From Pontibacter akesuensis (GTDB lineage: Bacteria > Bacteroidota > Bacteroidia > Cytophagales > Hymenobacteraceae), in the NCBI RefSeq assembly GCF_001611675.1, contig NZ_CP014766.1, positions 2,046,001 to 2,110,000 of the forward strand: 64,000 nt of DNA, given 5' to 3'. The position numbers and the translations under genes are program-made. Shown piece by piece: positions 8,558 to 15,547 of the stretch (position 1 is its first letter; every line of letters begins with the position of its first letter). The notes under the pieces were generated by a model. The model saw only the letters and a list, made by a program, of their open reading frames with translations. It did not search any database and was not told the origin of the DNA.

Positions 8558-9118
8558 TTACAAATAAGCCAGCTTGCAGCGCTGGTTCTCCAGCAGGTGC
8601 AGCTCATTGTCCACGCTAAGTATGGTTTTGGAGTTGGCGAGCTCCGTTTGGTAGCGCTGCGACAGCTCCCTGCGTTTCAGCGCCTCCAGAAAGCGGCGGG
8701 CGTCTTCGCGGGTTTCCAGGAGCAGGCCAGGGATACGGGCAGGTTTGTCGTCGTCGCCTTTGGCCACCATGGTGAAGTAGGAGGTATTGGTGTGCTTGAT
8801 CTTGCCTGTTTTCACGTTTTCAGCGATCACCCGGATGCCCACCATCAGTGAAGTATTGCCCACGTAGTTCACCGAAGCCTTCAGCGACACCAGTTCGCCC
8901 ACCTCTACAGGCTGCAGAAAGTTAACACCTTCCACCGTTACCGTAACGCAGTAGTTGCCGGCATGCTTGGCCGAGCAGGCGTAGGCCACTTTGTCCATCA
9001 ACGAAAGCAGAATACCGCCGTGAATCTTGCCGCCGAAGTTGGCGTAGCTCGGGATCATCAGCTCGGTGAGGGTGGTGCGGGAGTAGGAAACGGGGCGGTA
9101 ATTGTGGTTGTCGGTCAT
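8558..9118 (-). CDS. Acyl-CoA thioesterase (hotdog fold)
   Basis: 186 residues with one hotdog domain (residues ~15-125) of the YciA/BFIT/ACOT type, hydrolysing acyl-CoA to free fatty acid and CoA. Visible motif: NFGGKIHGGILLSLMDKVAYACSAKHAG, in which the loop Asn/Asp and the HGG turn shape the active site, followed by the typical strand pattern VTVEGVNFLQPVEVGELV. A C-terminal ~60-residue helical extension follows. The ATG at 9118 is the only good start. Directly upstream lies the dyad at 9123-9152. Confidence 0.88.
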   Translation of the reverse strand: MTDNHNYRPVSYSRTTLTELMIPSYANFGGKIHGGILLSLMDKVAYACSAKHAGNYCVTVTVEGVNFLQPVEVGELVSLKASVNYVGNTSLMVGIRVIAENVKTGKIKHTNTSYFTMVAKGDDDKPARIPGLLLETREDARRFLEALKRRELSQRYQTELANSKTILSVDNELHLLENQRCKLAYL

Positions 9119-9122
9119 CGGG

Positions 9123-9152
9123 CAAAGTATAGTATAGGAAGGATATACTTTG
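9123..9152. repeat. Dyad of the AAGTATA word upstream of the thioesterase gene
   Basis: Perfect inverted repeat CAAAGTATA / TATACTTTG (9 bp each) with a 12-base spacer, 5 bases upstream of the thioesterase start on the minus strand. It could be an operator, or just two chance-oriented copies of the highly abundant AAGTAT word. Confidence 0.5.
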
Positions 9153-9172
9153 TTTCCGCTGCCGCTGTTGCC

Positions 9173-9496
9173 TTACAGAAAGATCACATCCTTCACCACT
9201 TCGCGGCCTGCCTCTATGTTAAGGAGGTTAATCACCTTGCTCTTAGACATGTTGAGCTCGTGCTTGAGCGGAGCCGAGGTGAGTTTCACGAACAGTTTGC
9301 CGTCTTTAAAGTATAACTGCTGCGTTTTCATGGCAATGGGTTTGCCCATGATTTTCTCCCAGTTCTGCACCAACTGCACCTCGCTTAGCTTACCGTCGAT
9401 GCGGTACGTCTGCATCAGCGCCTTCAGGCTCTCACCAATCGGCTGGATGTCTGCCTTGCGTTTGTCAATCGCCTCTTTCTTCTTGTAGTAGCGCAC
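9173..9496 (-). CDS. DUF721 (DciA-like) protein
   Basis: About 107 residues if translation begins at the GTG giving MRYYKKKEAIDKRK; the frame is open upstream to an ATG at 9562, but that extension is AT-rich and unlike the family. The DUF721 core is visible: IGESLKALMQTYRIDGKL, then VQLVQNWEKIMGKPIAMKTQQLYFKDGKLFV. DciA relatives help load the replicative helicase; in Bacteroidota the gene usually follows recF. Here it is separated from recF by an AT-rich gene. Confidence 0.8.
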   Translation of the reverse strand: MRYYKKKEAIDKRKADIQPIGESLKALMQTYRIDGKLSEVQLVQNWEKIMGKPIAMKTQQLYFKDGKLFVKLTSAPLKHELNMSKSKVINLLNIEAGREVVKDVIFL

Positions 9497-9583
9497 GGGT
9501 TGGGGAATTATGATTTGAAATGGTGTGTAAATCAATGAATTTTCAAAGTAGCGTAGTGTCAAATAACCTCAAGTATAAATTAC

Positions 9584-10204
9584 TTAAGTGTGCGGATGCT
9601 TTTTAGTCCATGTCCAACTCTTAATGAAATGACATATGCAATTAGTAATTTCGATCATTAGTTCTGTAGCTTCAACTCTCGATTGATCACTAACAAAGTA
9701 GTCTTCCTTACTGATTGAAAACGCTATAGTCCTTTGTTCTTTATCCTTCAGCCTCGTTGAATTGAATATATGTTTATCGCTTAGGTGTACAAAACCAGAG
9801 GTTTCTTTATAAACCTTTTCAACCCACGGGTACTCAGTAGATAACTTCTTTACGAGGTAGCTATCATTCATCTTTGCACCTGTCGCATCTTTTAAATGGT
9901 TGATTTGTTCGCCACCCAAAACCTTCATTGCAAAATCATGAGGGTTATCTACAATCCAAGCTGCAGAGAATCTGAGTAAATTATCTAGATGAAGTCTTAT
10001 CAAGTGTGCAGCACAGTTAAAATTGTTAGCTCTTGTAAGAAGAACAAAACCGCTTATAGTTGACAGGGTTCTGTTAAGAACAGCATTCGCTAATAAATCA
10101 AGAGGATACATGTTTTCATCATGAACCATATCTTTTGCAGATTCAATCACTATTTTGTCTAATGACTCTAGCTTTTTTAAGCTTTCTTCTACCTCGATGC
10201 TCAT
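9584..10204 (-). CDS. AT-rich orphan gene of unknown function
   Basis: About 206 residues from the chosen ATG (MSIEVEESLKKLES); in-frame ATGs at 10216 and 10237 are possible. Cytosolic and mostly alpha-helical. It has a central AAHLIRLHLDNLLRFSAAWIV segment and a conserved-looking FVHLSDKHIFNS stretch. This weakly recalls DUF5677/HEPN-like all-helical proteins, but no catalytic motif is seen and I do not assign it. Base composition differs sharply from its neighbours (17 G/C in bases 9601-9660 against 40 G/C in 10441-10500), which suggests recent acquisition between recF and the DUF721 gene. Confidence 0.7.
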   Translation of the reverse strand: MSIEVEESLKKLESLDKIVIESAKDMVHDENMYPLDLLANAVLNRTLSTISGFVLLTRANNFNCAAHLIRLHLDNLLRFSAAWIVDNPHDFAMKVLGGEQINHLKDATGAKMNDSYLVKKLSTEYPWVEKVYKETSGFVHLSDKHIFNSTRLKDKEQRTIAFSISKEDYFVSDQSRVEATELMIEITNCICHFIKSWTWTKKHPHT

Positions 10205-10253
10205 GATGAAGTACATTATTATAGATGGAAGAGGCAAAGTTGCCTAGCACGAA

Positions 10254-11360
10254 CTACCCAATCACCTTCACCGTCCCTTCCTTCACATCAAATCTACGGA
10301 TACTCTCCGAGAGTCCTTCCAGAATTTTGTCGGTTCTTTCCAGGTGTGTGTCCGTCAGGAATATCTGGCCGAAAGTATGGGCGGCCACCATTTGCATGAG
10401 CTTGTTAATGCGCTTCTCGTCCAGGCGGTCGAAGATGTCATCGAGCAGGAGCAGGGGCTTGTGGTGCTGCCGCTGGTCCATCACCTCGAAGTGCGCCAGC
10501 TTCAGGGCGATCACATAGCTCTTCTGCTGCCCCTGCGAGCCAAAGCTCTTCACCGGGTTGCCATCCATCAAAAACACGAAATCATCTTTATGCGGCCCCA
10601 CCGTGGTGCGCTGCAGGGCCATGTCCTTGCGCTCGGCCTGCTGCAGCTTCTGCGCGAAGTCATCGCCCTCCAACTGGCTTTTGTAGGTAAGCGTTACTTC
10701 TTCGTGGCTATCGGAAATGTGGCGGTAGTGCTTCTGGAAGATGGGCACGAACTCCTTCAGAAAGGTCTGCCGCTCCTGCGCCAGCTGCTCGCCAAAGGGA
10801 ATCAGTTGCTCGTTCAGGATCTGCAGGTAATCGCGGTCGAAGTAGTGGCGCTCCGCAAACTGCTTCAGGAGCGAGTTGCGCTGCTTCAGCGCGTAGTTAT
10901 ACTGTATCAGCTGCTCCAGATAAGTGTGGTTGAGCTGCGAGATAAGGCTGTCGAAGTACCGGCGGCGCTCCTCGCTGCCCTCCCGGATCAGGTCGGTGTC
11001 GTAGGGCGAGATGAGCACCACCGGAAAACGCCCGATGTGGTTGCTCATCTTGTCGTAGAGCGCCTTGTTGTGCGTTACGGCCTTTTTCTGCCCCTGCTTC
11101 AGGCTCACCTGCACTGTGTGCTTGTCGCCGGCCACCTCAAAGCGGCCCTTCACCATAAAAAAGTCCTCGCCCTGCTTTATACTTTGCGCATCGGTGCCCG
11201 GAAAGGCGCTTCGGGTAATGGACAGGTAGTGGATGGCATCGAGCAGGTTGGTTTTCCCGCTGCCGTTGTCACCGATAAAACAGTTAATGTGCTCCGAGAA
11301 AGTTAGTGAGGCTTCTTCGTAGTTCTTAAAGAACAGCAAACTGAGATTTTCGAGGAGCAT
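10254..11360 (-). CDS. recF: DNA replication and repair protein RecF
   Basis: 368 residues, an SMC-like ATPase that loads RecA at single-stranded gaps together with RecO and RecR. Visible: Walker A GDNGSGKT (residues 30-37), the PYDTDLI.EGSEERRRYFD segment typical of RecF, the signature FGSQGQQKS and Walker B LLLLDDIFDRLDE. Length is normal for the family. It begins just upstream of, and divergent from, the pdhA promoter region. Confidence 0.95.
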   Translation of the reverse strand: MLLENLSLLFFKNYEEASLTFSEHINCFIGDNGSGKTNLLDAIHYLSITRSAFPGTDAQSIKQGEDFFMVKGRFEVAGDKHTVQVSLKQGQKKAVTHNKALYDKMSNHIGRFPVVLISPYDTDLIREGSEERRRYFDSLISQLNHTYLEQLIQYNYALKQRNSLLKQFAERHYFDRDYLQILNEQLIPFGEQLAQERQTFLKEFVPIFQKHYRHISDSHEEVTLTYKSQLEGDDFAQKLQQAERKDMALQRTTVGPHKDDFVFLMDGNPVKSFGSQGQQKSYVIALKLAHFEVMDQRQHHKPLLLLDDIFDRLDEKRINKLMQMVAAHTFGQIFLTDTHLERTDKILEGLSESIRRFDVKEGTVKVIG

Positions 11361-11391
11361 TTAGTTTCTACTTTGATATCTTTTTCCTTAA

Positions 11392-11424
11392 TTTCGCATG
11401 ATAAACCGTTTGCGGTTATATTTG
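11392..11424 (+). promoter_or_regulatory. Candidate Bacteroidota promoter for pdhA
   Basis: A perfect -7 box TATATTTG (11417-11424), with a TTTC near-match to the -33 TTTG element at 11392-11395 and a 21-base spacer. It would give a leader of about 60 bases before the ATG at 11494. Confidence 0.55.
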
Positions 11425-11493
11425 CCGCAGCACAAGCAGGTTAACCGCCTGCCATGTAACAACGGAAATCTTAAAACCGCAAGACTAATACTC

Positions 11494-12540
11494 ATGGCTG
11501 ATACGAAAGATAAGGCAAAAGCGAAGTCGGCGAAAGCAAAGGTACAGGCTGAGCCAAAGTTTTCAAAGGAAACATACATGTGGTGGTTTGAGTCGATGAA
11601 ACTCATGCGCCGCTTCGAGGAGAAATCAGGACAGCTGTACGGACAGCAGAAAATAAAAGGCTTTTGCCACCTGTACATCGGCCAGGAGGCTTGTGCGGCA
11701 GGAGCTGCATCGGCACTGGAGAAAGGCGACAAGTGGATTACCGCTTACCGCGACCACGCACACCCGTTAGCGCTGGGCACCAGCCCAGATGCGATCATGG
11801 CTGAGCTGTTTGCCAAGGCTACCGGTTGCTCTAAGGGCAAAGGCGGTTCCATGCACATTTTCGATAAGGAAGTAGGCTTTATGGGCGGCCACGGTATTGT
11901 AGGCGCGCAGGTGCCGCTTGGCGCAGGCATCGCCTTTGCCGAAAAGTATAACAAGACCGGTAAAGTATGCATTTGCTACATGGGCGACGGTGCGGTGCGC
12001 CAGGGCGCGTTTCACGAGGCCCTGAACATGGCCATGACCTGGAAGCTGCCGGTTATCTTCGTGATTGAGAACAACGGTTACGCCATGGGTACCTCTGTGA
12101 AGCGTACGTCTAACGTGGTGGAGCTTTATACTTTGGGTGAGAGCTACGACATTCCTTCTGAGCCGGTTGACGCGATGGAGGTAGAGAGCGTGCACGAAGC
12201 CGTGGCCAGAGCCGCTGAGCGTGCCCGTGCCGGTGAGGGCCCAACTCTGCTGGAGTTCAGAACTTACCGCTACAAAGGCCATTCCATGTCGGACCCTGCC
12301 AAGTATAGAACCAAGGAAGAGCTGGAAGACTACAAAGGCCGCGACTCCATCGAATCTGTAAAAGCCACCATCCTGAAAAACGGTTGGGCTACCGAAGAGG
12401 AACTGGACGAGATCGACGATAAGATCAAGCAGCGCGTGGCCGACTCCGTTAAGTTTGCCGAGGAGTCTCCTTACCCGGACCCGAAAGAGCTGTATACCGA
12501 CATTTACGTGGAAGGCGACTATCCTTTCATAATGGACTAA
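11494..12540 (+). CDS. pdhA: Pyruvate dehydrogenase E1 component, alpha subunit
   Basis: 348 residues. The thiamine-diphosphate enzyme subunit decarboxylates pyruvate and passes the acetyl group to E2. Visible: HLYIGQEA, SKGKGGSMHIF, GHGIVGAQ, the ThDP-Mg motif GDGAVRQG...NN (start GDGAV, end IENNGYAMGT) and the phosphorylation-loop-like YRYKGHSMSDPAKYR. The start at 11494 is preferred over an upstream in-frame ATG at 11398, which would place the promoter inside the gene. A short Lys/Ala-rich head (DKAKAKSAKAK) precedes the domain. No E1-beta gene lies next to it. Confidence 0.95.
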   Translation: MADTKDKAKAKSAKAKVQAEPKFSKETYMWWFESMKLMRRFEEKSGQLYGQQKIKGFCHLYIGQEACAAGAASALEKGDKWITAYRDHAHPLALGTSPDAIMAELFAKATGCSKGKGGSMHIFDKEVGFMGGHGIVGAQVPLGAGIAFAEKYNKTGKVCICYMGDGAVRQGAFHEALNMAMTWKLPVIFVIENNGYAMGTSVKRTSNVVELYTLGESYDIPSEPVDAMEVESVHEAVARAAERARAGEGPTLLEFRTYRYKGHSMSDPAKYRTKEELEDYKGRDSIESVKATILKNGWATEEELDEIDDKIKQRVADSVKFAEESPYPDPKELYTDIYVEGDYPFIMD

Positions 12541-12657
12541 GCAGCATTATTAAGAAATTAGGAATTAAAAGCTAGAAATCTGTTGTTGTGCTGATAATAA
12601 GGTTGGTGCATATCGTTTTTAATTTTTAATTTTGAAGTTATAATTCATTTTATTGTG

Positions 12658-13377
12658 ATGGCTAAAGAAACAATTAAGAAGCACAGCGAGTTTGAGGAGC
12701 TGGTTGAAAACCCTGATGCACTGGCGGATCGCCTGGTGGGTACAGAGGATTTCGTGAAGAAAAACAAATCAAAGCTACTCGGTGTGTTCATCGCCATCGC
12801 GGCTCTAATTGTAGGCGGATTCCTGTACTACAACTACCGCAGCACTCAGGCTGTTGAGGCGCAGAATGCCATGTTTCAGGCGGTTTATTACTTTGAGGCA
12901 GACTCTCTGGGCAAAGCCCTGAACGGCGACGGCCAGAACCTTGGTTTGTTGGCGATAACAGAAGAGTACGGTAGCACAGATGCCGGTAACCTGGCGCACT
13001 TTTACGCTGGCACCGCACTGCTTAAAACCGGCAAGTATGCCGAGGCGGTAGAGCACCTGCAGGAGTTTGAATCAGATGACTACCTGCTGCAGGCCCGTGC
13101 CTATAGCCTGACCGGTGATGCGCTGCTGGAGCAAGGCAAGAACAAGGAGGCTGCAGATATTTATACAAAGGCTGCCAACTACAATGCCAACCCGTTCTTC
13201 TCGCCGCAGTACCTGATGAAGGCCGGTATTGCCTACGAGGCTGCGAACGACTATGCCGCTGCTGCTGAAGTATACAACAAGATTGTAACGGACTATGTAG
13301 CTTCTGCCGAAGTTGCTGAAGCCAAGAAGTATAAAGCCCGCGCCGAGATGTTGGCAGGGGGTAGCAGAACAGAATAA
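12658..13377 (+). CDS. Membrane-anchored TPR protein (YfgM-like)
   Basis: 239 residues from the ATG at 12658 (a GTG lies directly before it). A cytosolic head (~45 residues), one transmembrane helix (SKLLGVFIAIAALIVGGFLYYNY) and a C-terminal region with at least three tetratricopeptide units (AHFYAGTALLKTGKYAEAVEHL, ARAYSLTGDALLEQGKNKEAA, PQYLMKAGIAYEAANDYAAAAE). The architecture matches YfgM/ancillary SecYEG-type proteins, which act in periplasmic chaperone networks; the exact role here is inferred. Confidence 0.8.
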   Translation: MAKETIKKHSEFEELVENPDALADRLVGTEDFVKKNKSKLLGVFIAIAALIVGGFLYYNYRSTQAVEAQNAMFQAVYYFEADSLGKALNGDGQNLGLLAITEEYGSTDAGNLAHFYAGTALLKTGKYAEAVEHLQEFESDDYLLQARAYSLTGDALLEQGKNKEAADIYTKAANYNANPFFSPQYLMKAGIAYEAANDYAAAAEVYNKIVTDYVASAEVAEAKKYKARAEMLAGGSRTE

Positions 13378-13406
13378 AAAGCCCAGGCTTTACCATTATA
13401 AAGTAT

Positions 13407-13443
13407 AAAAGCGCTTTTGCTGTTGTGGCAGAAGCGCTTTTTT
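13407..13443 (+). terminator. Terminator after TPR gene
   Basis: Stem AAAAGCGCTTTTGC / GCAGAAGCGCTTTT (one wobble) with a TGTTGTG loop and a T tract. A copy of AAGTATAAAA abuts its 5' side. Confidence 0.8.
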
Positions 13444-13554
13444 GTTGGCATTCTTGCCAAGTTTCAGACAAGCGCAGTTGGGGCCAAAACCAAGTATGGC
13501 TGTGCCCGCCTTGTGCGAAAAACGAATAACGATCAACGAAAAACGAACCCAAGT

Positions 13555-14031
13555 ATGGCGACAGCATTAAAGAACCTGAACGACTACAAGAAAGATAACT
13601 TCAAGGATATCTCTGGCAAGACTATTGGCATTGTGGTGGCCGAGTGGCACGACGATATTACGAGCGTGCTTTGCGAGGGAGCAGTGGAAACGCTTATCAA
13701 GCATGGCGCCAAAAAGGAGAACATTTTCATCAACACCGTGCCGGGCAGCTTTGAGCTGACGCTGGGCGCGCAGCTGCTGGCGGTGCAGGAGGAGATTGAC
13801 GCTGTTATCTGCATTGGTGTGGTTATCAAAGGCGATACCAAGCACGACGACTACATCAACCACGCAGTGGCCAACGGGTTAACCAACGTGTCGCTGAAGT
13901 TCAACAAGCCGGTGGGCTTTGGCTTGGTTACCACCAACAACCTGGAGCAGGCGCTGGACAGGGCGGGCGGCAAGCACGGCAATAAAGGCGTGGAGGCTGC
14001 TGCGGCCGTAATCGGCATGCTGAGTTTCTAA
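13555..14031 (+). CDS. ribH: 6,7-dimethyl-8-ribityllumazine synthase
   Basis: 158 residues, the penultimate step of riboflavin synthesis; the family forms 60-mer or pentameric shells. Visible: VVAEWHDDIT (substrate loop), VPGSFELTLGAQ, CIGVVIKGDTKHDDYI (with the catalytic His in the HDD segment) and PVGFGLVTTNN. The frame continues upstream to 13417, but the ATG at 13555 gives the normal family N-terminus (MATALKNLNDY). Stand-alone gene followed by a hairpin at 14080-14110. Confidence 0.95.
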   Translation: MATALKNLNDYKKDNFKDISGKTIGIVVAEWHDDITSVLCEGAVETLIKHGAKKENIFINTVPGSFELTLGAQLLAVQEEIDAVICIGVVIKGDTKHDDYINHAVANGLTNVSLKFNKPVGFGLVTTNNLEQALDRAGGKHGNKGVEAAAAVIGMLSF

Positions 14032-14479
14032 AGGCGGCTACACAGGTACAACGATATCCAGACAACCTGTTTCCGTACTCCCGTGGAGCAAAGTAGGCTT
14101 GCTCCACGGGAAATGAGCCCCTTCACCGGGTTTGGGATTAGTCTGTAAGTTTCGCTGCCAGCACCAGCTTGCTCTTAAACTATCTAACGCTCCTTTTAGC
14201 CTTAGCCTGGCCTGCTAATTACAGACTATGAGGTAATTAACTGCGAGAAAAAATGTTATTTAATTGCCATAGATAGTAAAGTCTTAATAATACTCTTATT
14301 TTTGCAGCAATTTTAGCGGGCATGCCAGCAAGACAGGCGCTTTGGCTAAGATTTTGCAAGTACCAAGCGTAACTAAACTTTAAAAGCTCAATACGTGTTA
14401 AGGCGCCAAAGGGCATAGGCAAAAGAGTTTGGTTCATAAACCCAACGGCTAAACTATATTACAGTTCTAAGACAGTACC
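14032..14479 (+). other. 448-base intergenic region with hairpin and -7 box
   Basis: No gene recognised. It holds a 12-bp perfect hairpin at 14080-14110 (CCCGTGGAGCAA, loop AGTAGGC), without a T tract, downstream of ribH. A perfect -7 box TATTTTTG lies at 14297-14304 with no -33 match. If that is the promoter of the DksA-like gene, its leader would be about 170 bases. A 66-codon minus-strand frame inside has no protein-like features. Confidence 0.5.
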
Positions 14480-14869
14480 ATGAATACAAACGAAGAGAGA
14501 CAGCGGTATTCCAAGGAAGACTTGGCTGAGTTTGAAGAGATCATTCAGGAGAAGCTGACGAATGCACGCAAGGAGGTTACCTTCATTAAGGAGACCCTGA
14601 GCCGCCGCAACGATTCGGGCACTGATAACACGGCATCATCATCGAAGGTGTTGGAAGACGGCGCCGACACGGCAGAGAAGGAAAGCATGAACCAGCTGGC
14701 TTCCCGCCAGATGAAGTTCATCCAGCAGTTGGAGAACGCCCTGATCCGCATCAAGAACGGTACCTACGGTGTTTGCATCGTAACCGGCAAGTTGATCCCG
14801 AAGGAAAGACTTCGTGCCGTGCCGCACACGCAGCACTCCATCGAGGCCAAACTTCAGCGTAACGACTAG
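14480..14869 (+). CDS. TraR/DksA-family protein lacking the zinc-finger cysteines
   Basis: 129 residues. DksA-like proteins bind the RNA polymerase secondary channel with a coiled-coil and help ppGpp control transcription. Visible: a helical coiled-coil (residues ~12-92) and the C-terminal GTYGVCIVTGKLIPKERLRAVPHT motif in place of the usual four-Cys zinc finger; only one Cys (Cys99) remains. This form is usual in Bacteroidota. The acidic coiled-coil tip lies near DGADTAEKES. Likely followed in the same transcript by scpB, 12 bases downstream. Confidence 0.85.
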   Translation: MNTNEERQRYSKEDLAEFEEIIQEKLTNARKEVTFIKETLSRRNDSGTDNTASSSKVLEDGADTAEKESMNQLASRQMKFIQQLENALIRIKNGTYGVCIVTGKLIPKERLRAVPHTQHSIEAKLQRND

Positions 14870-14881
14870 TACTTTTACCCC

Positions 14882-15445
14882 TTGGATATACTGCAAAACC
14901 ATATTCAGGCACTCGTTTTCTGTGCCCAGTCACCCATTAGCATTGAGGAGATCCAGCGTTGCCTACAGGAATCGCTCGGAATGGAGGAGATTTTAGTGAG
15001 TGATGTGCTGGAGGCCGTGGAGGCGATAAACGAGCAGTTGGCTGAGCAGAACTTCGCTTTCCAGATCTACGCGATCGGGGGCGGCTACCAGTTTCTGACA
15101 AAGCCGGTGTACCAGGAAACAGTAAGTACATATCTCAAGCACAAATCAAAGAAAAAACTGTCAGCGTCTTCACTGGAGACGCTGGCAATTATTGCCTATA
15201 AGCAGCCGGTAACCAGAACGCAGGTAGAGCAGATTCGCGGCGTAGGCTGCGATTACGCCATTCATAAGCTACTGGAGAAAGAGCTGATTGAGATTAAAGG
15301 CAAGGCCGACACCATCGGGCGACCTGTACTGTATGGCACGTCCCAAAAGTTCATGGATTACTTCGGCATCAACCACATCAAAGACCTTCCGCAACTAAGA
15401 GACTTCGCCACAGAGGAAAACACCATCGGCGAGTCTGCCGACTAG
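14882..15445 (+). CDS. scpB: SMC-Scp complex subunit ScpB
   Basis: 187 residues, a winged-helix kleisin partner that binds ScpA and bridges the SMC ATPase in chromosome condensation. Visible: LQNHIQALVFCAQSPISIEEIQ at the start, GGGYQFLTKP, then the hallmark LSASSLETLAIIAYKQPVTR.QVEQIRGV and GRPVLYGTS. Starts with TTG; no ATG in frame preserves the first helix. Twelve bases after the DksA-like gene. Confidence 0.92.
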   Translation: MDILQNHIQALVFCAQSPISIEEIQRCLQESLGMEEILVSDVLEAVEAINEQLAEQNFAFQIYAIGGGYQFLTKPVYQETVSTYLKHKSKKKLSASSLETLAIIAYKQPVTRTQVEQIRGVGCDYAIHKLLEKELIEIKGKADTIGRPVLYGTSQKFMDYFGINHIKDLPQLRDFATEENTIGESAD

Positions 15446-15547
15446 ACCCTGTACACCCGTACACAGATTGAACTATAGTTTTATATTATCCATTATTACT
15501 GCACAACCAAGGTACAGTAGCGATACTGCATCGATAACTAAATAGCA

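Noticed and set aside
10344..11306. 320-codon + strand frame
   Set aside because: Antisense to recF, which has all expected motifs.
14237..14437. 66-codon minus-strand frame in the ribH-DksA gap
   Set aside because: No protein-like pattern, overlaps a likely promoter region; no supporting context.
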